Source: Candidatus Pantoea floridensis
Lineage (GTDB): Bacteria > Pseudomonadota > Gammaproteobacteria > Enterobacterales > Enterobacteriaceae
Assembly: GCF_900215435.1 (NCBI RefSeq)
Contig: NZ_OCMY01000001.1
Location: forward strand, 124,001-188,000
Reading direction: 5' to 3'
DNA: 64,000 nt
Shown in pieces: positions 40,045 to 46,424 of the stretch (positions are counted from its first letter, which is position 1; every line of letters starts with the position of its first letter). A model generated the notes under the pieces. The model searched no databases. It was given only the letters and a program-made list of their open reading frames with translations, and was not told where the DNA came from. Both the position numbers and the translations under genes were made by a program.

Positions 40045-40854
40045 ATGGGTACCGCAATATTTATGGTCATGATGGTATGCGGCTACTGGTATACCAGTCG
40101 TGATATGTCGAGTCGCTTAAAGATTAAGCGTTCGTTCGGCTGGGATGTCTATTTTCTTATTGCACTTTATGGCTGCATATTTGTGCTACAAGGCGTGCTG
40201 GCAACGGGAATAATCTGGCTCATATTGCTTATCGCATCGGGGGTGAACAACGCTTTTGCGCTGTCGTCGATGGAGAATGTTCACTGGAATGTCGATTTCA
40301 TGACCTGGAGTTTTTTAGGCATTCAGGCACCGGTCGTATTGATGCTGGCCTTCGCCATTCTGTTTTGTATGTATCGCTCTAACTGGGCTGTCAGCGCACG
40401 CCTTAATCCGGGCAGCCGCAAAGAGCTTTATCAGCGACTTTCGCGCTCTAATGGCATTGAGCAGCTATTACTGCAGTGCATGGAAGAAGGTGAATTAGCC
40501 TGGGTGACGCTGAAATCAAAGCGTATATATATTGGTATGATTCATGCCGCTACGTTCGAATATGCCAACACGGCAAATATTGTGTTGATTCCGATGCTCA
40601 GCGGTTATCGCGACGCCCGTACGCTGAATCTGGCGATCGAGCATAACTACAGTAAGTGGTACCACAATCACAGTATTGATTTCTCTTCCACGCCGAAAAG
40701 CGCGCTGGAATTTCGTAAAGTGATTATGGTGCACCAGATAGAAAGCCTGTCACTTTTTGATCCTGCCAGCGCCAGCGCATTAGCGATGGATAAGCAAAGC
40801 GGGAGTAAACGTAAATGGCTGAAGCGATCCGTCGCGAAACGTGGCTATCCGTGA
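40045..40854 (+). CDS. Unknown 269-residue membrane protein, second gene of a two-gene operon
   Basis: An inner-membrane protein with a very short N-terminal hydrophobic start (about residues 1-16), two strong TM helices at about 33-62 and 83-108, and a soluble C-terminal domain of about 150 residues (RLSRSNGIEQLLLQCMEEGELAWVTLKSKRIYIGMI onward). That domain ends in a very basic tail (SGSKRKWLKRSVAKRG). The phrase GELAWVTLKSKRIYIGMI resembles SH3/Sm-like beta strands, but I cannot assign a family. The start codon abuts the stop of the 65-residue gene. No enzyme motif is visible. Confidence 0.75.
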   Translation: MGTAIFMVMMVCGYWYTSRDMSSRLKIKRSFGWDVYFLIALYGCIFVLQGVLATGIIWLILLIASGVNNAFALSSMENVHWNVDFMTWSFLGIQAPVVLMLAFAILFCMYRSNWAVSARLNPGSRKELYQRLSRSNGIEQLLLQCMEEGELAWVTLKSKRIYIGMIHAATFEYANTANIVLIPMLSGYRDARTLNLAIEHNYSKWYHNHSIDFSSTPKSALEFRKVIMVHQIESLSLFDPASASALAMDKQSGSKRKWLKRSVAKRGYP

Positions 40855-40959
40855 TTTAAGCGACTCAGTTCAACATGTGCTGGCTTACTCTCTGCATAGG
40901 TTTACGCTATATGAAGCCAGCTCCTCTTGCTATCAACTTAGAATAATAAGGGCATGATG

Positions 40960-41217
40960 ATGGACTTTAAAAAGTTCGAAGCTATTCTGCATTTGCGCAA
41001 AGAAATGCATTTCACGGGAATTGAGTTGCAACACCGTGAAAATAAAAGTGAATTCTATGCGCTGGGTATGAATAATCATACGCAGAGTCAGCTTTATATT
41101 TGCACGCTTTCTAATGAAAGCTCCTCACAAGCCCAGCTGAAGCAGTTTCGCACCTGGTTACACAGATTTAACATTGATAGAGCGAAACAGAAAGCGGCGC
41201 TATTGAAAAAAGAGTAA
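40960..41217 (+). CDS. Unknown 85-residue protein
   Basis: A small soluble protein with a mixed alpha/beta look: FKKFEAILHLRKEMHFTGIELQHRENKSEFYALGMNN, then a Ser/Gln-rich turn and a basic C-terminal helix (LHRFNIDRAKQKAALLKKE). Three ATGs occur in a row (40954, 40957, 40960); AAGGG at 40948-40952 gives best spacing to the third. It follows the two-gene membrane operon by about 100 bp and precedes the YcgZ/YmgA/AriR cluster. Not recognised. Confidence 0.55.
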   Translation: MDFKKFEAILHLRKEMHFTGIELQHRENKSEFYALGMNNHTQSQLYICTLSNESSSQAQLKQFRTWLHRFNIDRAKQKAALLKKE

Positions 41218-41380
41218 ATTTTTTCACGCTACTATTTTGGCTTAACCCGCGCATTTATCACACATTATCGCTTAATTAACGCTTCGCTTATTTATTCCTT
41301 CCCTCAACACAACGCACGAAAAAGGTATCGCCGTCTATTTCCCTATGCCAGACTGTATATATATACAAGCATCGGAGGTG

Positions 41381-41584
41381 ATGTTGAGAGATGAAAACCG
41401 TCCAACACCGGACCTTTATGCGCTCATCGGTATGGCCGTCGCGGAGTTCATCAGGGAGGAGCGCGTTTTCAAAGCGCATGATATTTCTTTATCGCTTCAT
41501 GTAATGAAGTCAGGGACAAAGGATAAAGAGTTGCGGCGCCTGTGCGATGCCGCGATGCGGTTACTGGCAGGTATGATGCACTAA
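41381..41584 (+). CDS. Small YmgA/AriR-like connector protein
   Basis: A protein of about 67 residues whose core LYALIGMAVAEFIREERVFKAHDISLSLHVMKSGTKDKELRRLCDAAMRLL follows the same helix pattern as YmgA-type proteins encoded just downstream (IGEAA...LL...V...L...L..MK). A strong GGAGGTG lies directly before the ATG at 41381, only 2 nt after GGAGG. The next codon, TTG at 41384, has better spacing, and an ATG at 41345 lacks any ribosome site, so the exact start is uncertain. It is transcribed towards ariR, unlike the other cluster members. The family placement is an inference. Confidence 0.6.
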   Translation: MLRDENRPTPDLYALIGMAVAEFIREERVFKAHDISLSLHVMKSGTKDKELRRLCDAAMRLLAGMMH

Positions 41585-41585
41585 A

Positions 41586-41610
41586 TTGCCCCCCACGGCT
41601 GGGGGGGCAA
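41586..41610. terminator. Shared hairpin between convergent small genes
   Basis: TTGCCCCCC pairs with GGGGGGCAA around a short loop, with AAAAATC on the right. It lies between the convergent genes ending at 41584 and 41621. Confidence 0.6.
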
Positions 41611-41620
41611 AAATCAACTA

Positions 41621-41887
41621 TCAGGCATCGTCTGGCGTATAGCCCACAACGATTTCCAGCGTTCTACGCAGGATATCGCCTTCAGCATCGGTATCCGCAG
41701 ATTCCAGTGCCATAATCAGGCAGAGAATGATCGATTTATTACTGACGCGCCCTTCGGTGGCCAGCACGTGGCGAATAACTCTATCCAATACTGCCGATTC
41801 ATGCTTTAGGCTGCTGTCTGCATTGCGAAAATGCTCTGCCAACTCAATGTCAGGCAGTGCAGAGTAGAGGTCGTGATTTTCCGACAT
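41621..41887 (-). CDS. ariR: Biofilm/acid-resistance connector AriR (YmgB)
   Basis: An 88-residue protein of the same length as E. coli AriR/YmgB and sharing its pattern: LAEHFRNADSSLKHESAVLDRVIRHVLATEGRVSNKSIILCLIMALESADTDAEGDILRRTLEIVVGYTPDD. In E. coli it is a small helical dimer that acts with YcgZ and YmgA through the Rcs phosphorelay to favour colanic acid and reduce biofilm, and is induced by blue light through BluF/BluR. That function is known for the family, not shown here. It is downstream of a YmgA-like gene (64-nt gap) on the same strand. Confidence 0.85.
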   Translation of the reverse strand: MSENHDLYSALPDIELAEHFRNADSSLKHESAVLDRVIRHVLATEGRVSNKSIILCLIMALESADTDAEGDILRRTLEIVVGYTPDDA

Positions 41888-41951
41888 GATTCCAGTCCCG
41901 TACTGATAGCGATACGTTCAAATGATAATTCACTAAACACGAGGCAAACGC

Positions 41952-42242
41952 TTAATGCTTGCGGTTGCTGCCAGACTGTTCCTTATCACCAAATAGCGGC
42001 AGAACATTGTCCCTGTTTGGTTGCTCTTCCCGCAGTTTCTTACCCGCCAGGATGCTGTTACGCACATCGGTAATAGCGGCGATAATCGCTTCACGCTGTT
42101 CGTGGTCGGTGCTCTGCTCTTTCATACATATAAGCTGATCAATCAGCGCTTGAGTATTTACCGGCCCCGCCTTTTGCAACAGCACTAGCGCCGCTTCCCC
42201 GATTATTTCATCGATTATTTTCTGGTATTCACTTCTATTCAT
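41952..42242 (-). CDS. ymgA: YmgA-like connector protein
   Basis: A 96-residue protein with a YmgA-type core (IIGEAALVLLQKAGPVNTQALIDQLICMKEQSTDHEQREAIIAAITDVR) and a polar C-terminal tail ending SGSNRKH. It lies between ycgZ and ariR on the same strand, the same relative order as ycgZ-ymgA-ariR in E. coli. AGAG upstream gives a modest ribosome site. A 10-bp hairpin lies between ycgZ and this gene. Confidence 0.72.
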   Translation of the reverse strand: MNRSEYQKIIDEIIGEAALVLLQKAGPVNTQALIDQLICMKEQSTDHEQREAIIAAITDVRNSILAGKKLREEQPNRDNVLPLFGDKEQSGSNRKH

Positions 42243-42294
42243 AACGAATCTCTGAATGCCGCTTCGCCCTCAACCCGGCACACGGCAAAATGGG

Positions 42295-42320
42295 TGCGCT
42301 ACACAAGTCAGTGTAGCGCA
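42295..42320 (-). other. Strong hairpin between ycgZ and ymgA
   Basis: TGCGCTACAC-AAGTCA-GTGTAGCGCA, a perfect 10-bp stem. On the minus strand it is followed by CCCATTTTGCC. It could be a partial terminator that lowers ymgA-ariR expression relative to ycgZ, or a regulatory structure. Confidence 0.6.
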
Positions 42321-42406
42321 GTACAGCCTGTCACAGGTCATACACAAGGAAGTGCGTTATCAGAGTAAAGTCTTATAGTTGTACAACCTGGACGTCAAAT
42401 CAGTTC

Positions 42407-42652
42407 TTAGCTTTCACGTTCGAACAACAGACCGATCAACTGATGATAATGGTGCTCTTCTTCCGCATTGGAAGCGAGTTCAAGTCTGCGCAGAAGCTTG
42501 GTGCAAAGCGATTTGCGGTTCAGATTACGTCCTTCACGCAGGATTTCGACCACAACCTGTCCTAATGTTTCTTGCTGCGATGGCAGAGACGCTTTGCTGA
42601 AATAGTTGGCAATGGCCTCGACTGAACTTGGCGTATATCCGTTCTGACGCAT
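42407..42652 (-). CDS. ycgZ: YcgZ, small connector protein of the Rcs/blue-light biofilm cluster
   Basis: An 81-residue protein clearly related to E. coli YcgZ: SVEAIANYFSKASLPSQQETLGQVVVEILREGRNLNRKSLCTKLLRRLELASNAEEEHHYHQLIGLLFE. The frame opens at a TTG (42664), but the ATG at 42652 has GGGGTC upstream. In E. coli, YcgZ is the first gene of ycgZ-ymgA-ariR-ymgC, repressed by the MerR-type BluR. Two perfect inverted repeats sit just upstream here. Confidence 0.88.
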   Translation of the reverse strand: MRQNGYTPSSVEAIANYFSKASLPSQQETLGQVVVEILREGRNLNRKSLCTKLLRRLELASNAEEEHHYHQLIGLLFERES

Positions 42653-42676
42653 AATTGACCCCAATAAATTAAAATG

Positions 42677-42694
42677 TTAGGTCAGCTGACCTAA
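42677..42694. promoter_or_regulatory. Perfect 18-bp palindrome upstream of ycgZ
   Basis: TTAGGTCAGCTGACCTAA is fully self-complementary and lies 24 bp before the ycgZ ATG, where a repressor would cover the start region. The cognate regulator is unknown. Confidence 0.65.
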
Positions 42695-42700
42695 TGAAAG

Positions 42701-42728
42701 TTGTACAGGTTAATCTAAAGCTGTACAA
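42701..42728. promoter_or_regulatory. Inverted repeat TTGTACAG-N12-CTGTACAA upstream of ycgZ
   Basis: A perfect 8-bp inverted repeat with a 12-bp spacer, 48 bp before ycgZ. A related palindrome GTTGTACAAC occurs at 42378-42387, just past the ycgZ stop. The half-site and its place in front of ycgZ suggest an operator for a dimeric regulator such as a BluR-like protein; this link is inference. Confidence 0.6.
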
Positions 42729-42824
42729 AAAGCTTACTGAACTTATACGGGGGTGTTTGTTGCAAAAAGTGCTAATGGGAGCGGATTCGGATAATTGGAA
42801 ACTTATTATTTCCAAATTCGTGAG

Positions 42825-42852
42825 CCCAGCGCCGGCAGCGACCGGCGCTGGG
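42825..42852 (-). terminator. Hairpin after the second YmgA-like gene
   Basis: CCCAGCGCCGG/CCGGCGCTGGG, a perfect 11-bp stem with a 6-nt loop, 10 nt after the stop codon of the gene at 42863. There is no U-tract. Confidence 0.6.
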
Positions 42853-42862
42853 CCCTGTGGCG

Positions 42863-43141
42863 TCAACTGTCGTCTCCATCCGCAGAGGGCATTCTAACGC
42901 TCCCTTCCTGTCGACTCAGGCCACGTAACGCCGAATGGGCGCGATTATCGCTTTCTGCCGGCTGACGATGCGCCATTAACCATTGGCGGGCATGCGCAAT
43001 GCGCTCCAGCCGCTGACGACTTTTCTCGTTTTCCGACATGCGCGCAAGTTCGGCCAGCAGCGAGTAGACGTTGACTTCCTCGCGACGTACCAGCAAGGCG
43101 TAGGCCGCTTCACCGATAATTTTAGGTTGCGAATCTGACAT
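42863..43141 (-). CDS. Second YmgA-like connector protein
   Basis: A 92-residue protein with the YmgA-type core IIGEAAYALLVRREEVNVYSLLAELARMSENEKSRQRLERIAHARQWL, followed by a polar disordered tail rich in Arg, Ser and Asp. CAGGAGGT lies 7 nt before the ATG, a strong ribosome site. It is separated from ycgZ by about 200 bp containing a hairpin and the operator palindromes, so it is probably its own unit. It is a paralogue of the gene at 41952. Confidence 0.7.
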   Translation of the reverse strand: MSDSQPKIIGEAAYALLVRREEVNVYSLLAELARMSENEKSRQRLERIAHARQWLMAHRQPAESDNRAHSALRGLSRQEGSVRMPSADGDDS

Positions 43142-43569
43142 CTTTTACCTCCTGAGAATATGGGCTTACGCTTGCTTCTCAGTGTTAACTATAGATCATC
43201 GGCTTCCCGCCTTACGCAGCGCGTGCTGCAACGATACTGCGGTATTATCGGGTAATGGTTGTCAGTTAAGACATGAAAACCCTCATTACCGAGAGCACAC
43301 CTTGTAGCGGCGCAATGTATTGCGCGATAAATCGCGCCGCTACGGAAGGTGCGGTGATGTGAGACGGCGCTTAACTGTTCGGCATTACGGTATTATCGGG
43401 TCATTGAGTAAGAAGATAAAGATCGACGCCGTTGCTGCGCGCATTTGTTAACAGTAATCGCCTGTTTTCTTGGGTTTTTGTTACTAACACGCTATGGTAA
43501 GTGCCCTTCGGTCATGATTGTGATGACCGACGATAAGGTTAATAACAAGAATGAGAAAGGATAGCTGGC
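43142..43569. other. Intergenic region carrying a candidate miniature element
   Basis: A 428-bp non-coding stretch. Its middle is occupied by the 135-bp candidate element at 43253-43387 with flanking direct repeats. The right part, from 43402, leads to the acetyltransferase gene and is plain AT-rich promoter DNA. Confidence 0.55.
43240..43400. mobile_element. Candidate MITE-like element with 13-bp direct repeats
   Basis: CGGTATTATCGGG occurs at 43240-43252 and again at 43388-43400. Between them, the 135-bp segment starts TAATGGTTGTCAGTTAAG and ends CTTAACTGTTCGGCATTA, an 18-bp imperfect terminal inverted repeat (13 of 18 match). At its centre (43304-43343) is a three-way structure: GTAGCGGCGC/GCGCCGCTAC as outer stem and two inner hairpins (GCGCAATGTATTGCGC and GCGCGATAAATCGCGC). 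No coding capacity. Inferred from structure only; no transposase is nearby. Confidence 0.5.
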
Positions 43570-44082
43570 ATGGAGTTCACCATACGTAAAGCCCAGGCGG
43601 AGGATGCAGAGCTGCTGCACCAGCTGGGACGCATGACCTACAGTGCGCATTTCAAGCATATGTGGGTTTCCGCAGAAGAACTGGATGCCTTTATCGACAA
43701 AGAGTACGGCCTCATCGAGCTTGCCAGCAGTCTGGCCGCATCGAATGAGAGCTGGCTTATCGCCGAGACGGACAAACCCATTGGCTTTGCCAAAGTCACC
43801 TGGAACACACCGGTACCGGATTCAGGCATGAGCGGCGCACTGCTGAACAAGCTGTACCTCAACCCGGAAGAAACCGGCAAGAATTACGGCAGATGGATGT
43901 TCGAGAGCATTATTAATGAGGCACGCGATAAGCGCGAAGGCTACTTGTGGCTGGAAGTATTAGGCGAGAATGTCCGCGCACGTAAGTTCTATGAAGCCTT
44001 CGGCATGCAACACATCAAAGACATTCCATTCATCACCGCTTCGCAGCAGAGCACGCTGCAGATTTTGGGGATGATGATTTAG
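43570..44082 (+). CDS. GNAT-family N-acetyltransferase
   Basis: A 170-residue acetyltransferase of the RimI/PaiA-like group. The N-terminus MEFTIRKAQAEDAELLHQL is typical of the fold; the acetyl-CoA loop is seen in LYLNPEETGKNYGRWMFESII (about residues 95-115), and WLEVLGENVRARKFYEAFGM is the usual C-terminal motif. AAAGGA precedes the ATG. The substrate (polyamine, peptide N-terminus or antibiotic) cannot be deduced. It stands alone between the candidate MITE and umuDC. Confidence 0.85.
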   Translation: MEFTIRKAQAEDAELLHQLGRMTYSAHFKHMWVSAEELDAFIDKEYGLIELASSLAASNESWLIAETDKPIGFAKVTWNTPVPDSGMSGALLNKLYLNPEETGKNYGRWMFESIINEARDKREGYLWLEVLGENVRARKFYEAFGMQHIKDIPFITASQQSTLQILGMMI

Positions 44083-44215
44083 CCTTCGCATCCCGTTTAT
44101 GGCTTGCCTCTGCATGGGCAAGCCGCGGCCTCTCACTAAAATTAAATTCCCTTTCCTGCCAATTGTTTTGCAGATAGTCGCCGGTACTGGCTTGATCAAC
44201 CTGCCCACTCGATAT

Positions 44216-44235
44216 TACTGTATACACATACAGTA
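44216..44235 (+). promoter_or_regulatory. LexA (SOS) box of umuDC
   Basis: TACTGTATACACATACAGTA is an essentially consensus LexA operator, 19 bp before the umuD ATG, and the best of the three LexA boxes in this window. Confidence 0.95.
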
Positions 44236-44254
44236 ATAATTTGAGATCGCAGCC

Positions 44255-44677
44255 ATGCAGTTTTATCAGCCCGCGGAAATCCGTGCCATTGTAGACTTTC
44301 CTTTATTCATTAGCCGGGTGCCCTGTGGCTTTCCCTCGCCGGCTCAGGACTACGTTGAACAGCGCATTGACCTCAACCACTTTTTAGTGGATCACCCCAG
44401 TTCAACCTACTTCATCAGAGTAAGCGGTGATTCCATGATTGAAGGCGGTATTGCGGAGGGGGACCTGCTGGTGGTAGACAGCTCCCCCAAGCCCAGGCAC
44501 GGCGATATTGTGGTCGCCTCTCTCTCGGGTGAATTCACCGTCAAACAACTTATGCTGCGGCCCTACCTGCACCTCAAACCCATGAATGCGGCCCATGCGA
44601 TCATCCCCATTCCCGATGTGGATCAGTTCGAAGTCTTCGGCATCGTCAAACACGTGATCAAAACGTTGGGCCGCTAA
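44255..44677 (+). CDS. umuD: DNA polymerase V accessory protein UmuD
   Basis: A 140-residue LexA-like S24 peptidase. The self-cleavage site Cys-Gly in [19 protein letters not shown] (near residues 23-25), the catalytic Ser in [11 protein letters not shown] (near 60) and the Lys in [11 protein letters not shown] (near 97) are all in place. After RecA-driven self-cleavage, UmuD' dimers join UmuC to form Pol V. Its stop codon overlaps the umuC ATG (TAATG). Confidence 0.95.
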   Translation: MQFYQPAEIRAIVDFPLFISRVPCGFPSPAQDYVEQRIDLNHFLVDHPSSTYFIRVSGDSMIEGGIAEGDLLVVDSSPKPRHGDIVVASLSGEFTVKQLMLRPYLHLKPMNAAHAIIPIPDVDQFEVFGIVKHVIKTLGR

Positions 44678-45939
44678 TGTTCGCCTTAGTGGACGTGAAC
44701 TCTTTCTACGCCAGCTGCGAAACCGTGTTTCGCCCGGATCTGCGCGGCAAACCGATTGTGGTGCTGTCCAACAACGACGGCTGTATTATTTCGCTGAGTA
44801 AAGAAGCCAAAAAGCTCGGCATTAAAATGGGTGCGCCCTACTTTAAACATCGCGAAGAGTTAACGCGCCATAACGTGGTGGTGTTCTCCTCCAACTATGC
44901 GCTTTATGGCGATATGTCGCGGCGCGTGATGGAGACGCTGGCGCTGATCTCCACACGCGTCGACGAGTACTCCATTGATGAAGCCTTTGTTGATGTCACC
45001 GGCATCAACGCCTGTATGACGCTAGAACAGCTGGGGCGGGATATTCGCGATCGCATCTATCAGGACACGCATCTGCGCGTGGGGGTCGGTATCGCCCCCA
45101 CCAAAACCCTCGCCAAACTGGCCAACTGGGCCGCCAAGCGCTGGACCAAAGCCGAGAATGTGATGGATCTTTCCGCACCGCTGCGCCAGCGTGAATTGAT
45201 GAAGCGGGTCAAGGTTGAAGAGGTATGGGGTGTCGGTCGCCGCTTATCGAAAAAGCTCAATCTCATGGGCATTGATACCGCGCTGCAGTTAGCTGAAACG
45301 CCCACAGCGTTGATCCGCAAACACTTCGGCGTGGTTCTGGAGCGCACCGTACGTGAATTATGCGGTGAGCCTTGCCTGGCGTTTGATGAGGTGATCCCGA
45401 ATCGGCAAAATATATTGTGCTCGCGCTCGTTTGGCGACCGCATTACCGACTATCACGATATGCGCGAGGCTATTGCCAATTACGCTGCCCGCGCCGCCGA
45501 AAAGCTGCGCAGCGAGCGGCAATATTGTCGCCATATTGGCACCTTTATTCGCACCAGCCCACACGATCCGCATCATCCCTATTATGCGAATGCCGCTAGC
45601 CAGACGCTTATTACGCCAACTGCCGATAGTCGTGACATCATTCAGGCGACGCTCAACTGTTTGGATCGCATCTGGGTTCCCGGTAAGCGCTACATGAAAG
45701 GCGGCGTGATGCTGGGGGATTTTTTCAGCGATGGCGTGGCGCAGTTCGACCTGTTTGCCGAATATCAGCCGCGTCACAACAGCGAGCAGCTAATGGCACT
45801 GATCGACAAGATGAATGCCCACCAGCGCGGTGCGTTATGGTTTGCCGGACAGGGTATCCAGAAGCCCTGGGCAATGAAGCGTGAGATGCTTTCACCGGCA
45901 TATACAACACGTTTATCCGATCTTCCCGTGGCAAAGTAA
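44677..45939 (+). CDS. umuC: DNA polymerase V catalytic subunit UmuC
   Basis: A 420-residue Y-family translesion polymerase. Catalytic acidic residues occur in FALVDVNSFYASCE (Asp6) and DEYSIDEAFVDVT (near 100). The little-finger domain follows at about residues 240-350, with a beta-clamp binding motif QFDLF near 357 and a C-terminal UmuC-specific extension. It copies past lesions at the cost of mutation. Coupled to umuD. Confidence 0.95.
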   Translation: MFALVDVNSFYASCETVFRPDLRGKPIVVLSNNDGCIISLSKEAKKLGIKMGAPYFKHREELTRHNVVVFSSNYALYGDMSRRVMETLALISTRVDEYSIDEAFVDVTGINACMTLEQLGRDIRDRIYQDTHLRVGVGIAPTKTLAKLANWAAKRWTKAENVMDLSAPLRQRELMKRVKVEEVWGVGRRLSKKLNLMGIDTALQLAETPTALIRKHFGVVLERTVRELCGEPCLAFDEVIPNRQNILCSRSFGDRITDYHDMREAIANYAARAAEKLRSERQYCRHIGTFIRTSPHDPHHPYYANAASQTLITPTADSRDIIQATLNCLDRIWVPGKRYMKGGVMLGDFFSDGVAQFDLFAEYQPRHNSEQLMALIDKMNAHQRGALWFAGQGIQKPWAMKREMLSPAYTTRLSDLPVAK

Positions 45940-46148
45940 CCTCGATGCGCTTCGGTTTATTGACGCCTATCGCTAAATAATCGAGGCCAATTATTTCTCA
46001 TGAATGGGTTATTACCAGCCAATGCAAATTGTTAATAAGGTAACGTTAACCGTTTCCTTTCCCTTGAATTAATAACAGGCCAATGCGATATTCTGGCTAT
46101 ATCATCCTTCCCCTACACCGTTAAATTTGATTAACACCCGGAGGCAGT

Positions 46149-46400
46149 ATGTCGAGTGAAGAGAGAGTGAAAGAACTTGAAGAGAACGTAAACAGGCTGG
46201 AAATCGAAGTTGCTGCCTTGCGCGAACTGATGATCAAGCAAGTTGCGGTAAATAACATCACCTTTAAGGGAAAATATGATGAGGTTATCATTCAGCTAGC
46301 AAAAGAATATGAAGAGCGCGGGTTAGATGATGAGCTAAATAGCCAAATGCACGAAGCGCTTCGCCAATATATCAACTATCAGCTGCCGACGGTGGAATAA
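46149..46400 (+). CDS. Unknown 83-residue coiled-coil protein
   Basis: A small acidic protein whose first 30 residues (EERVKELEENVNRLEIEVAALRELMIKQ) form a clear heptad coiled coil, likely for dimer or trimer formation. The rest is mixed: VNNITFKGKYDEVIIQLAKEYEERGLDDELNSQMHEALRQYINYQL. GGAGG lies 6 nt before the ATG. It is a single gene convergent with the diguanylate cyclase downstream. Not recognised; it has no signal peptide or TM helix. Confidence 0.65.
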   Translation: MSSEERVKELEENVNRLEIEVAALRELMIKQVAVNNITFKGKYDEVIIQLAKEYEERGLDDELNSQMHEALRQYINYQLPTVE

Positions 46401-46424
46401 GCCAGAGACGAGAATGTCAGTCGG

